This document shows, one piece after another, positions 24,994 to 33,785 of a stretch of 64,000 nt of DNA. Source of the stretch: Mycobacterium sp. 236(2023) (GTDB lineage Bacteria; Actinomycetota; Actinomycetes; Mycobacteriales; Mycobacteriaceae); assembly GCF_029623955.1 (NCBI RefSeq), contig NZ_JARSBP010000007.1, positions 286,218 to 350,217 of the forward strand, in the 5' to 3' direction. Below the pieces are notes generated by a model. That model was not told where the DNA came from and did no database searches. It saw only the letters and a program-made list of their open reading frames with translations. Position 1 is the first letter of the stretch; each line of letters opens with the position of its first letter. A program made the position numbers and the translations under genes.

Positions 24994-26601
24994 GTGAGGC
25001 TTGGCCGGCTGCCCCTGGCACGCCAGCTCCTGGTGCTACAAGCGGTTCTCATCCTCGTGGTGCTCGCGGTTGTCGTGGCCATCACCTATGTCCAGTCCAC
25101 CACCGAGTTCCGGCGTACCGCGGGCGATCGACTGCTCGGATTGGCGGAGACGTTCGCGACCGACTCTATTGTGCGTTCCAGCTTGCGCGGCGACGTCCCG
25201 CTCGGCTCAGTCCCGCCCATCGCTGCCCGCGTCCAGTCGGTGTCAGGGGCCGACTTCGTGGTGGTACTCGACCGCGCGGGAAACGTTGTCGCCAGCCAGG
25301 ATCCAGACCATCTTGGTGAACCGTGGCACTTTGGCGACAGCGATGTACTGACGGGACGTGCTTGGGTGGGCACCGTAGAAAGCCCCGACGGAAGATCCTC
25401 GATACAGGCGGATGTGCCGGTGCTTGATCCCAACGACCGGAGCCGACTCGGCTACGTCGTCATCGGGCGCTACTCCCCCAGCATCAGCGACCGATTGACG
25501 GCAGCCGTCCCCGATCTGCTGATCTATCTCGGCGTGGCCAGCGCACTAGGTTTGCTCGGGTCAGCCCTGCTCGCCGGCCGCATCAAGCGACAGACGCTCG
25601 GGCTTGAACCACGTGACATCGCCGGCCTTGTGGAACACCGTGAGGCATTGCTTCACGGCATCAAAGAGGGCGTCCTCGGGCTCGATCTCGACCACCACGT
25701 CACCATCGTGAACGCCGAAGCCAGCGATCTGCTTGGACTCCCCGCAAATGCGGTGGGACGCCGACTCGACACCCTTGGGCTGCCACCTCAAGTCGTCACG
25801 GCACTGACCGACCAGCGCACTGCCACCGATGCCGTCCTGGACACCAGCGCTCGGACCCTCGTGCTGAACCGAATGCCGGTCAGTACCGCTGATCGCGTCA
25901 TCGGGTCGGTCGTGACGCTGCGCGACCGGACGGAGGTGCTCGGCCTTCGCCAGGAACTCGACACCACGCGTCACACTGCTGATGCACTGCGCGCCCAAAC
26001 TCACGAGTTCTCCAACCGGTTGCACACGATCGCGGGGTTGCTTCGCCTCGGGCACGTGCAGCGAGCCCGCCAATACGTCACCGACATCCAGGCGGGCCAC
26101 AATCAGTTCGTTGAGGCAGTCACCTCGCGTATCGACGATCCGACGCTGGCCGCACTTGTCATCGCCAAAGGCAGTCTGGCCTCCGAGCGCGGTGTCGGTC
26201 TGACGATCTCTGAGCACACCCACGTCGGTGAACTGAGCCTCGATCTCGCGGCAACCCTCGAAACGGTGATCGGAAATTTCGTGGATAACGCGTTGGAGGC
26301 CTGTTCCGGCGTCCCGGATCGAGCCGTCCAAATCGACATCGAACAGGATGCCGACTGGATCTACATCGAGGTCAGAGACAACGGACCCGGCGTCGACGAA
26401 TCGGTGATGCACACCATCTTTGAACGCGGTGTCAGCACGAAGTCCGCCGACCGCACCCGCGGCATCGGCCTCGCCCTGGCCAAAGCCGTCTGCGAACAGC
26501 GCGGCGGCCACGTCGCCGTGCGCAACGAGGACGGCGCTGTGTTCACCGCTGAGATCCCGATACCACAAGGAGCACAACGAGAACTGTCAGCGAAAGATTG
26601 A
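24994..26601 (+). CDS. CitA/DcuS-family sensor histidine kinase
   Basis: A 535-aa membrane sensor. Two transmembrane helices (about residues 12-33 and 170-190) flank an extracytoplasmic PDC/PAS sensor of CitA/DcuS type. A cytoplasmic PAS domain (about 210-310) follows, then a dimerisation/phosphoacceptor segment with His337 (QTHEFSNRLH) and an ATPase domain with the N box at Asn432 (NFVDNALEA) and RDNGPG. The QTHEFxNRLH pattern is specific for this citrate/fumarate-sensing kinase subfamily. GTG 24994 has only a weak ribosome binding site. It is divergent from tctC, and its partner regulator lies one gene downstream. Confidence 0.9.
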   Translation: MRLGRLPLARQLLVLQAVLILVVLAVVVAITYVQSTTEFRRTAGDRLLGLAETFATDSIVRSSLRGDVPLGSVPPIAARVQSVSGADFVVVLDRAGNVVASQDPDHLGEPWHFGDSDVLTGRAWVGTVESPDGRSSIQADVPVLDPNDRSRLGYVVIGRYSPSISDRLTAAVPDLLIYLGVASALGLLGSALLAGRIKRQTLGLEPRDIAGLVEHREALLHGIKEGVLGLDLDHHVTIVNAEASDLLGLPANAVGRRLDTLGLPPQVVTALTDQRTATDAVLDTSARTLVLNRMPVSTADRVIGSVVTLRDRTEVLGLRQELDTTRHTADALRAQTHEFSNRLHTIAGLLRLGHVQRARQYVTDIQAGHNQFVEAVTSRIDDPTLAALVIAKGSLASERGVGLTISEHTHVGELSLDLAATLETVIGNFVDNALEACSGVPDRAVQIDIEQDADWIYIEVRDNGPGVDESVMHTIFERGVSTKSADRTRGIGLALAKAVCEQRGGHVAVRNEDGAVFTAEIPIPQGAQRELSAKD

Positions 26602-26657
26602 CGATCTCAGGTGGCGCGGATCACGGTGAACTGATTCGGACCCATCGAAGGAGACCC

Positions 26658-27581
26658 GTGAACGCCCGTCAGACACTCCGCCAGATCCTCGTTTCCCCGC
26701 AGTTCGTGCAGGCTCCGTCCGTCTTCGACGGCCTGTCGGCCCGCCTCGCGCAAGCCGCGGGTTTTCAGGCCGTCAGCGTGACCGGCAACGGCATCGCGGC
26801 CACCCTGCTGGGTCGCCCCGACGTCGGACTCACCTCACTCACCGAAAGTGCACAGGTCGCCCGCAATATCGCAGGCGCCGTTGACATTCCGGTCATCTTC
26901 GACGCCGATACCGGCTACGGAACGGCTGTGAACGTGACGCGGGCGATCGCCGAATTCGAGGCCGCGGGGGTGGCAGGCATCAAGCTGGAGGATCAGGTCA
27001 CCCCTAAGCGGTGCGGCGTTCTCGATGTCCCGATCCCGGTCGTCACCGAAAGCGAGTACCTCGGCAAGATCGAAGCGGCCCTGTGGGCTCGCAAAGACCC
27101 CGATTTCGTCATCATCGCCCGGACCGATGCGGCGAACACACTGGGCGTCGAGTCCGCCGCACGCCGCGCCCAGCGCGCGATCGAGGCTGGCGCCGATGCA
27201 GCCCTGGTGATTGGCGCGCGTGAGCCCGAGGATATCGAGATCGTGACCTCAATCGTGAAGGCACCCCTGCTGACACTGGTCGAGGAGAAGGGTCCGCTGT
27301 CCACGATGCACGCCTCGGAGATCGGAACATTTGGCTTTTCGGTCGGCCTCTACCCAGGCGTCATCCGTTACTCCATGGTCGCCGCTGCGCAGCGCGCCCT
27401 GGCGGTGCTGCGCGACGAGGGTCAAAGCACCAGCGTCCGTCACCTGATGGCGACGCCGGATCAGTGGAACGAGCTCATGGACATCGACACCTATTTCGAG
27501 ATCGAGAAGAGGTTCGTAAGAGGATCCGGACAGGCAGAGCCGGCCGTATCGTTGGCACATGCCGCCCGGACCGACGCGTGA
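26658..27581 (+). CDS. Isocitrate lyase/PEP mutase superfamily lyase
   Basis: A 307-aa TIM-barrel enzyme of the superfamily that includes methylisocitrate lyase, carboxyphosphonoenolpyruvate mutase, dimethylmalate lyase and oxaloacetate decarboxylase. The metal-binding motif FDADTGYG (81-88), ED (111-112) and the catalytic KRCG (117-120) are present, so it has the lyase-type Cys rather than a decarboxylase-type replacement. It is a C-C lyase for a 2- or 3-hydroxy acid. Start GTG 26658 follows GAAGGAGA. It lies between the sensor kinase and the response regulator, overlapping the latter by 23 bp. That suggests it cleaves the acid whose uptake they control. Confidence 0.85.
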   Translation: MNARQTLRQILVSPQFVQAPSVFDGLSARLAQAAGFQAVSVTGNGIAATLLGRPDVGLTSLTESAQVARNIAGAVDIPVIFDADTGYGTAVNVTRAIAEFEAAGVAGIKLEDQVTPKRCGVLDVPIPVVTESEYLGKIEAALWARKDPDFVIIARTDAANTLGVESAARRAQRAIEAGADAALVIGAREPEDIEIVTSIVKAPLLTLVEEKGPLSTMHASEIGTFGFSVGLYPGVIRYSMVAAAQRALAVLRDEGQSTSVRHLMATPDQWNELMDIDTYFEIEKRFVRGSGQAEPAVSLAHAARTDA

Positions 27582-28245
27582 GCTGACCGTCCTCGTCGTC
27601 GACGACGACTTTATGGTGGCGACCATCCACGCCGAACTCGTGACGGAGACCGATGGCTTTCGCGTCGCAGGTACAGCAGGCTCCGGCGCCAAAGCACTGG
27701 AGATGGTCGCCGCCGTTCGGCCCGACCTCTTACTGCTCGACGTTCATCTCCCCGATATGAGCGGTCTCGATGTGCTGAAGGCGCTGCGCGAGCGCGGAGA
27801 CGATGTGGACGCCATCGTCGTCACCGCGGAGCGCGATGCCGAATACGTCAAGGCGGCGCTTCGCGGTGGAGCATCGCAGTATCTGGTCAAACCGTTCGAC
27901 CTCGACGATCTACAAGCACGCATCCGCAAGTATGCAGGGTCCCGAGTCGACAGCGGCAAGGCCGACCAGCAGACCATCGATGCCGTTTTCTCTGGCGCAC
28001 CTGGCCGTACCTATGTCGAACGACCGCTGCCGCCTAAAGGCCTCAGTAATGAGAGTCTTGATTTGGTGCGCAAGGCATTGGCCGACGGTGAGGAATACTC
28101 AGCCACGACCTGTGGCGAGGCAACCGGCATGGCGCGGCCGACCGTGCGCCGCTACCTCGAATACTTGGTGAAATTGAACGAGGTGACGGTGCGGTTGAAA
28201 TACGGCGGCGGTCGCCCGGAGCGGATGTATCGATCGGCTAGTTAA
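27559..28245 (+). CDS. CitB/DcuR-family response regulator
   Basis: A 228-aa response regulator. The receiver domain has the acidic cluster Asp15-Asp17, phosphoacceptor Asp61 (LLLLDVHLPD) and Lys111 (YLVKPF). The C-terminal helix-turn-helix of the CitB/DcuR type spans about 165-220 (ATTCGEATGMARPTVRRYLEYL). It pairs with the kinase at 24994-26601, although a lyase gene is inserted between them. Its ATG lies inside the lyase gene end. The probable target is the second tct operon. Confidence 0.9.
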   Translation: MPPGPTRELTVLVVDDDFMVATIHAELVTETDGFRVAGTAGSGAKALEMVAAVRPDLLLLDVHLPDMSGLDVLKALRERGDDVDAIVVTAERDAEYVKAALRGGASQYLVKPFDLDDLQARIRKYAGSRVDSGKADQQTIDAVFSGAPGRTYVERPLPPKGLSNESLDLVRKALADGEEYSATTCGEATGMARPTVRRYLEYLVKLNEVTVRLKYGGGRPERMYRSAS

Positions 28246-28320
28246 CGCGCCGCCGATCGGGACCAGGCTGAATAGTTCTGTTGTGCAGGGAAATTCGCAA
28301 CGGCACGCGGGTAACAGCTT

Positions 28321-29016
28321 CTATTCAGCAGCTCGCAGCAACGCGACGTCCGACACCATCGTGATGTGGTCGGCCATCGCCTGAGCGGCCTCATTCGGGT
28401 CCTGTCGACGCACCGCCTCAGCTATGCGTTTGTGTCCTTCGAGCGAGGCGCGCGGCCGATTCTGCTGGGATAACGATTCAATCCGCGTCTCGCGCACCAG
28501 ACCAGAGATCTCGCGCATCAACTTGGCCAGGAGCGAGGAGTGCGCGGCGGTCGTGATCGCCTCATGGAACAATTCGTCGCCGACCACGCCGCGGTCACCC
28601 GACCCGATTTCCTCTTCCATCTTGGCAATGGCGGCGTCTATAGCGGCCATCTCGCTGTCGGTGCGTCGCAGCGCCGCCAGGCCCGCCAACTTCACCTCAA
28701 GCGCTTCGCGGGCTTCGATGATGTCGGGGATCCGGTCGGCGTGCTCACGCAGCGCCTTGATCGCCCGCTCTTCCGTCGGGCGCCGCATGAGGATGGCGCC
28801 GTCACCGTGGCGCACCGACAGCACGCCCTGCACCTCGAGCGCCACCAGCGCCTGACTAATCGAGACACGACTTACGCCGAGCTTGGCGGCCAGCTCACGC
28901 TCCGCGGGGAGACGATCGCCTGGCGCCAGATCGTTGTCCGACATATAGGCACACAGCTGCTCAACGATTACCTCATACAGCCGCGGCCGGGCGACGGGCT
29001 TCAGTTGCTCTACCAC
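28321..29016 (-). CDS. GntR-family regulator, FadR/FCD subgroup
   Basis: A 231-aa regulator with an N-terminal GntR winged helix (about residues 10-80: RELAAKLGVSRVSISQALVALEVQGVLSV) and an all-helical FCD domain (about 95-220) with the metal-binding His pattern (ELFHEAITTAAHSSLLAKLM). GTG 29016 is the only good upstream start, with a weak AGGTGA site. It is divergent from a MatC-type carrier gene whose promoter contains a palindrome. The MatR regulator of malonate loci belongs to this same subgroup. It likely represses the carrier/CoA-transferase operon until the acid or its CoA ester is present. Confidence 0.88.
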   Translation of the reverse strand: MVEQLKPVARPRLYEVIVEQLCAYMSDNDLAPGDRLPAERELAAKLGVSRVSISQALVALEVQGVLSVRHGDGAILMRRPTEERAIKALREHADRIPDIIEAREALEVKLAGLAALRRTDSEMAAIDAAIAKMEEEIGSGDRGVVGDELFHEAITTAAHSSLLAKLMREISGLVRETRIESLSQQNRPRASLEGHKRIAEAVRRQDPNEAAQAMADHITMVSDVALLRAAE

Positions 29017-29091
29017 TGACTCACCTACTCTCTAGGCCACAGAATACTCCGAGGCCAGGCCGGCTCGTTGTAGGCCAGCGCACTTTCATGG

Positions 29092-29120
29092 TTGACAGTG
29101 ACTGTGCTCACTGGTGTACT
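29092..29120 (+). promoter_or_regulatory. Candidate sigma-A-type promoter of the matC-like gene
   Basis: TTGACA (29092-29097), a 17-bp spacer and TGTACT (29115-29120) form a reasonable vegetative promoter. Its -10 element overlaps the adjacent palindrome, so a bound GntR protein would block transcription. Confidence 0.5.
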
Positions 29121-29132
29121 GGCTAGGCCAGT
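29118..29132. promoter_or_regulatory. Candidate GntR operator
   Basis: ACTGGCTAGGCCAGT is an inverted repeat with 6-bp arms and a TAG centre. A related site, TGGTCTAGCC, follows at 29140-29149. The core TGGCTAGTCCA recurs at 30707-30717 upstream of the CoA-transferase gene, and CTAGGCCA occurs just upstream of gntR itself. Confidence 0.55.
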
Positions 29133-29170
29133 GATCCACTGGTCTAGCCGTAGTGAACTCGGAGCCACTC

Positions 29171-30565
29171 ATGCCGCTCGAACTAATCCCGATCCTCGCT
29201 CTCATCGCGATGTTCCTGGCCGCAACTCTCTTGCCGATCAACATGGGGACACTGGGCTTCGTCGCCGCGTTCCTTGTCGGAACTCTCGCGGTTGGCATGA
29301 ACACCGACGACATCATCGCCGGATTTCCGAGCGACCTGTTTCTGACGCTCGTCGGCGTGACCTACCTCTTTGCCATCGCCCAGAACAACGGGACGGTCGA
29401 CTTGATGGTTCGCGGGGCGCTCCATCTCGTCCGCGGACGCGTGGCTTTCATCCCTTGGGTCATGTTCGGCATCACCGCAGTCCTGACCGCGCTCGGTGCA
29501 CTCGGGCCAGCTGCGGTCGCCATCATCGCTCCCATTGCTCTGACATTTGCGCGGCAATACAAGATCAACGCCCTTCTGATGGGCATGATGGTGATCCACG
29601 GCGCACAGGCTGGCGGCTTCTCCCCCATCAGCATCTACGGTGTCACGGTCAACAACATCGCCGCAAAGGCAGGCCTGGCGAGCAGTCCGCTCACGTTGTT
29701 TCTCGGCAGCCTGTTCTTCAATGCCGGTATCGGGCTGTTGCTCTTCATCTTCCTCGGCGGCCGAAAGCTCATCGGGCGCACGATCGACGATGTGCATGCG
29801 GACGACGTGCACGCGGACGACGACGACACAGTTGGCGCCGGCCCGGCCCCGAAGGCCTCGCACGCACCTACCGGCACGCCGGTTCTCTCCGGCCACGGCA
29901 CCAATGCCTCCGCCGCCACACTGACGGCGCCACCGAACACACCAACGAGTTCGCTTCCCCGACACTCAGTTTCGTTCAACCAGATCCTTACGCTCGTCGG
30001 GCTCGGCGCACTGGCGTTGTTCTCACTCATCCTGGATCTCGACATCGGCTTCGTGTCGATGACCGTCGCTGCGGTGCTTGCTCTGGCCTCACCGAAGGCC
30101 CAGAAAGGCGCTGTCTCGCAGATCAGTTGGTCGACCGTCTTGCTAATCGGCGGCGTGCTCACCTTTGTCGGCGTGCTCCAGGAAGCCGGCAGTGTCGAAT
30201 GGGTCGGCAACGGCGTCGCGAGCATCGGCATGCCCCTACTGGTTGCACTCTTGCTCTGCTACCTGGGAGCGATCGTGTCAGCCTTCGCATCATCGGTCGC
30301 AATTCTCGGAGCGACAATTCCCCTTGCCGTGCCACTCCTGCTGGCCGGTGAGATCGGCCCGGTGGGAGTCATTGTCGCACTGGCGATTGCGTCGACGATC
30401 GTCGACGTCAGCCCCTTCTCCACCAACGGCGCACTGGTGCTTGCCAACGCCCAGGGCGTCGACAGAGACAGGTTCTACAAACAGATTCTCAAGTACAGCG
30501 CCATCGTCGTGGCCATTGGACCACTCATCGCCTGGGCCGTTCTCGTGGTGCCTGGCTGGCTCTAG
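29171..30565 (+). CDS. MatC/SLC13-type dicarboxylate carrier
   Basis: A 464-aa membrane protein with about 11 hydrophobic segments in two halves joined by a hydrophilic loop (about residues 205-270) containing a tandem DDVHA repeat. The N-terminal half resembles the MatC dicarboxylate/malonate carrier (FPSDLFLTLVGVTYLF; GALGPAAVAIIAP; QAGGFSPISIYG), and the second half mirrors it with STIVDVSPFSTNGAL. ATG 29171 has GGAG 6 nt upstream, while the GTG at 29153 does not. It is followed after about 190 bp by a CoA-transferase and a carboxyltransferase gene. The substrate is probably malonate or another short dicarboxylate. Confidence 0.8.
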   Translation: MPLELIPILALIAMFLAATLLPINMGTLGFVAAFLVGTLAVGMNTDDIIAGFPSDLFLTLVGVTYLFAIAQNNGTVDLMVRGALHLVRGRVAFIPWVMFGITAVLTALGALGPAAVAIIAPIALTFARQYKINALLMGMMVIHGAQAGGFSPISIYGVTVNNIAAKAGLASSPLTLFLGSLFFNAGIGLLLFIFLGGRKLIGRTIDDVHADDVHADDDDTVGAGPAPKASHAPTGTPVLSGHGTNASAATLTAPPNTPTSSLPRHSVSFNQILTLVGLGALALFSLILDLDIGFVSMTVAAVLALASPKAQKGAVSQISWSTVLLIGGVLTFVGVLQEAGSVEWVGNGVASIGMPLLVALLLCYLGAIVSAFASSVAILGATIPLAVPLLLAGEIGPVGVIVALAIASTIVDVSPFSTNGALVLANAQGVDRDRFYKQILKYSAIVVAIGPLIAWAVLVVPGWL

Positions 30566-30706
30566 AAATCGCGACGAACGGCGCCCACGGTCCTCGGGTC
30601 CCTGGGTGCCGTTTGCGTGTCCGCGGCACTCCAAAGGTGCCATAGTTCACATCCATCAACTCTGCGCTGCCGGTTGACATTGCTGGTCAGAGCTGTTTTC
30701 CTTAAT

Positions 30707-30717
30707 TGGCTAGTCCA
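30707..30717. promoter_or_regulatory. Second copy of candidate GntR operator core
   Basis: TGGCTAGTCCA matches the core of the site before the matC-like gene at 10 of 11 positions. It is followed by CACTAGGAC and CACTAGGCC half-sites up to 30740, just ahead of the CoA-transferase gene. Confidence 0.4.
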
Positions 30718-30753
30718 CTAGGACACCACTCCACTAGGCCCGAAGGCAGGCTG

Positions 30754-31968
30754 ATGACCTCTACCCGCTCCCCCGAGACGGCGCCTGAAAGCGACATCTC
30801 GGGCCCGCTGCATGGCCTTCTGGTCGTTGACCTGACCCGCGCGTTGGCAGGACCGCACGCCGCGATGATGCTGGGTGACCTCGGAGCCGAGGTGATCAAG
30901 GTCGAGAACCCGCAGGGCGGCGACGACACCCGAGGCTGGGGCCCGCCATTCGTCCAGCCCGAAGCGGCCGACCGCGAGTCGACCTACTTCCTCTGCGCTA
31001 ATCGCAACAAGAAGTCCGTGACGCTCGACCTGAAGGCAGAAAAGGACAAGCGGGCGCTCGCGGCGTTACTGACTCGCGCTGACGTGCTGATGGAGAACTT
31101 TCGCCCCGGTGTGCTTGATCGCCTCGGCTTTTCACAGGCTCGGCTCCAGGAACTCAACCCGCGGTTGGTGGTTTTATCGATCAGCGGGTTCGGCCACGAC
31201 GGACCAGAAGCGGGACGGGCCGGTTACGACCAGATCGCTCAGGGCGAGGCGGGACTGATGTCCGTCACCGGTTCTGGGCCGAATGACCTTCAGCGCGTGG
31301 GCGTTCCCATCGCCGACCTCCTCGCAGGAATGTACGGCGCTTTCGGAGTCGTCGCCGCGCTCCAGGAACGCGAACGCACCGGCCGCGGTCAGGTCGTTAG
31401 ATCATCGCTCCTTGCCGCAGTAGTCGGCGTGCATGCCTTCCAGGGCACGAAGTGGACGGTAGCGGGCAAAGTCGGCGAAGCCACGGGCAATCACCACCCC
31501 TCCATCACCCCATACGGCTTATTCGATACGGCGGACGGGTCCGTTCAGATTGCGGTAGGCAGCGAGGGGTTGTGGCACCGTTTCTGCGAGGGCTTCGACC
31601 TTGACTCGGCAATGCCGGGCATGGAGTCCAACCCCGATCGGGTCGCGAATCAGAAGCGCGTCAATGAGCTTGTCCAGAGTGTCTTCTCGCTCTACCCGAC
31701 GGACGAACTGCTCGAAAAGCTTGACCGAATTGGCGTTCCCGCCGGCCGAATTCGCTCGATACGCGAAGTGTACGAATGGGATCAGACGCGATCGCAGGGC
31801 CTCGTCATCGGCGTCGAGCACGCGACCCTAGGCAATATCGAGCTACCCGGTCCCCCACTGCGATTCTTCGGCCCCGACGGAGCCGAGCGCACCCGCCGCG
31901 AACACACCGCACCTCCAGTGCTCGGAGCCGACAACTACCTGCTCGACTCGCTGCAGGTGAGGGCGTGA
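30754..31968 (+). CDS. Family III CoA-transferase (CaiB/BaiF)
   Basis: A 404-aa CaiB/BaiF CoA-transferase. The N-terminal VVDLTRALAGPHAAMMLGDLG, the ENFRPGVLDRLG segment and the catalytic Asp in AGYDQIAQG are intact. ATG 30754 follows GAAGGCAGG, and the longer frame to 30706 includes promoter sequence. Its stop overlaps the start of the carboxyltransferase gene (TGATG). In this operon it would activate the acid imported by the MatC-type carrier, for example to malonyl-CoA, but the substrate is inferred. Confidence 0.9.
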   Translation: MTSTRSPETAPESDISGPLHGLLVVDLTRALAGPHAAMMLGDLGAEVIKVENPQGGDDTRGWGPPFVQPEAADRESTYFLCANRNKKSVTLDLKAEKDKRALAALLTRADVLMENFRPGVLDRLGFSQARLQELNPRLVVLSISGFGHDGPEAGRAGYDQIAQGEAGLMSVTGSGPNDLQRVGVPIADLLAGMYGAFGVVAALQERERTGRGQVVRSSLLAAVVGVHAFQGTKWTVAGKVGEATGNHHPSITPYGLFDTADGSVQIAVGSEGLWHRFCEGFDLDSAMPGMESNPDRVANQKRVNELVQSVFSLYPTDELLEKLDRIGVPAGRIRSIREVYEWDQTRSQGLVIGVEHATLGNIELPGPPLRFFGPDGAERTRREHTAPPVLGADNYLLDSLQVRA

Positions 31969-33479
31969 TGACGAGAGCAAGCGCCAATCGACTCATCGAG
32001 ACGCTCGTCGATGCGGACTCCTGGCGGTCGTGGGATGTGCCCGCGGTCGATCCACCGCTCGGTCCCGGTTACGCTGCGGAGCTCGCACGCGCCCGCGCCA
32101 AGACCGGGCTGGACGAGGCGGTCCTGACGGGGCAGGCGACGATCCGTGGCCGCCGTATTGCAATGCTGTTGTGCGACTTCGGTTTCCTAGGAGGATCGAT
32201 CGGTGTCGCGGCAGGCGAACGGCTGACAACGGCGATAAGGCGCGCCACCGCTGAACGGTTGCCCATCATCGCCCTGCCCACCTCGGGCGGTACACGCATG
32301 CAGGAAGGCGCCACGGCGTTCCTGCAAATGGTCAAAATCACGGCCGCGGTGGTGGACCACAAAGCAGCGCATCTGCCCTACCTGGTTTACCTCCGCGATC
32401 CCACCACGGGCGGCGTCTTCGCCTCGTGGGGGTCGCTAGGCCACGTGACCCTCGCCGAACCCGGTGCGCTGGTGGGTTTCCTGGGACCGCGCGTCTACGA
32501 GGCGCTGTATGGCAGCCATTTCCCTGTCGGTGTTCAAACCTCGGAGAATCTGTTCTCCTGTGGCCTCATCGATGCCGTTGTAGCCATTGACGAGCTGGGC
32601 GACATGGTCGATCGGGCGCTGAATATCGTTGCACACCCTGACGGCTCCTCGCGCCCGCCGGCACCGCCGTGGGCGGCAGCGGTCGACGTACCTGCATGGC
32701 AATCAGTGACGGCAACGCGCCGTTCCGATCGGCCGGGTGTCCGTGACCTTCTTCGGCATGCAGCGGCGGATGTGCTTCCGCTCAACGGAACCGGCCAAGG
32801 TGAGAATGAACCAGGCCTGCTCCTCGCGCTGACAAAGTTTGGTGAATGGCCCTGCGTACTCCTTGGCCAGGATCGGATCGGGCAGACTGCGGAAGAGCCG
32901 CTCGGCCCTGGTGCGTTGCGTCAGGCACGCCGCGGTATGCGGCTGGCTGCTGAGTTGGGAATCCCCCTCGTCACCGTCATCGACACCGCGGGCGCCGCGC
33001 TCTCGCGGGAAGCAGAGGAGGGCGGTCTCGCAGGCGAAATCGCGCGATGCATCGCCGAAATGATTGCGCTAGAAGTACCTACCGTGTCGGTGCTGCTGGG
33101 TCAGGGCACCGGCGGTGGAGCATTGGCGCTCGTACCCGCCGACCGTGTGCTCGCCGCACAGCATGGGTGGCTCTCGCCACTGCCGCCCGAGGGCGCCAGC
33201 GCCATCCTTCACCACGACACCAGCAAGGCTGCCGAGATGGCAGCCCAACAGGGGGTTCGCTCGTCTGACCTTCTCGATGCTGGCATCATCGACCATGTCA
33301 TCCCTGAATACCCAGATGCTGCAACAGAACCCGAACAATTTTGCGCTCGGGTCGGCACCGCACTTCGACATGAACTCGCCACACTCACCGCAGCTGATGA
33401 CAGTCAACGACGAACCGAGCGCGCCCGCCGCTTCGAACGGCTTGGCAAAGCTGGTCCTTTACTCGCTCGCGTCGGCTGA
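31968..33479 (+). CDS. Acyl-CoA carboxyltransferase, fused beta-alpha type (AccD-AccA like)
   Basis: A 503-aa carboxyltransferase with both halves in one chain. The beta-like half (about residues 40-220) contains FGFLGGSIGVAAGER and LPTSGGTRMQEG. The alpha-like half (about 290-480) contains ARRGMRLAAELGIPLVTVID and LLGQGTGGGALALVPADRV. In complete acyl-CoA carboxylases this part transfers carboxyl groups between carboxybiotin and acyl-CoA. No biotin carboxylase, carrier protein or zinc finger is encoded here. It may therefore run as a malonyl-CoA-type decarboxylase, like MdcDE, or borrow subunits from elsewhere. ATG 31968 overlaps the CoA-transferase stop. The longer frame to 31776 is an artefact. 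Confidence 0.82.
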   Translation: MTRASANRLIETLVDADSWRSWDVPAVDPPLGPGYAAELARARAKTGLDEAVLTGQATIRGRRIAMLLCDFGFLGGSIGVAAGERLTTAIRRATAERLPIIALPTSGGTRMQEGATAFLQMVKITAAVVDHKAAHLPYLVYLRDPTTGGVFASWGSLGHVTLAEPGALVGFLGPRVYEALYGSHFPVGVQTSENLFSCGLIDAVVAIDELGDMVDRALNIVAHPDGSSRPPAPPWAAAVDVPAWQSVTATRRSDRPGVRDLLRHAAADVLPLNGTGQGENEPGLLLALTKFGEWPCVLLGQDRIGQTAEEPLGPGALRQARRGMRLAAELGIPLVTVIDTAGAALSREAEEGGLAGEIARCIAEMIALEVPTVSVLLGQGTGGGALALVPADRVLAAQHGWLSPLPPEGASAILHHDTSKAAEMAAQQGVRSSDLLDAGIIDHVIPEYPDAATEPEQFCARVGTALRHELATLTAADDSQRRTERARRFERLGKAGPLLARVG

Positions 33480-33589
33480 TCCAGCGCGACCGAAGGAGAG
33501 CGACACGACCGTCATGCACGTACGCGGCCATCGTCCCAACACGCCCTTATTCTCCCGGAATCGCTCAGCGGAGACGACATACGTCCAGC

Positions 33590-33780
33590 CTTTGCGCCGA
33601 CTATCGGCCGGTGGTCCTTCAGGACGTCGATACCGGAGCGGTGAGGTGACCAGTGACCGCACCATCGAGCGCTCGACACCTGATGGGTTGCGAACGCTAG
33701 CGCGACATCGGTATGGCAACGACGTTGAGCGACAACGTGATCGCAGGCTTTTGCACTCTTCTGGGGGGGCGCCGGGGCGG
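33590..33780 (+). pseudogene. rpmE2: Possible rpmE2 (L31 type B) remnant
   Basis: One frame reads DYRPVVLQDVDTGA then a stop. A shifted frame continues TSDRTIERSTPDGLRT. Type B L31 proteins contain YRPVVFQD, TSDRTIEW and GxRT in this order and spacing. The start and the C-terminal FYTG region are lost. I treat it as a short, frameshifted remnant, at moderate confidence. Confidence 0.45.
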
Positions 33781-33785
33781 AAACG

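Noticed and set aside
25561..26577. 338-aa antisense frame over the sensor kinase
   Set aside because: High-GC antisense shadow. The sense strand encodes clear H and N boxes.
29821..29960. Low-complexity Asp/His and Pro stretch in the MatC-like gene as an insertion
   Set aside because: The frame is continuous and the stretch lies in the cytoplasmic loop between the two halves, where such linkers are normal.
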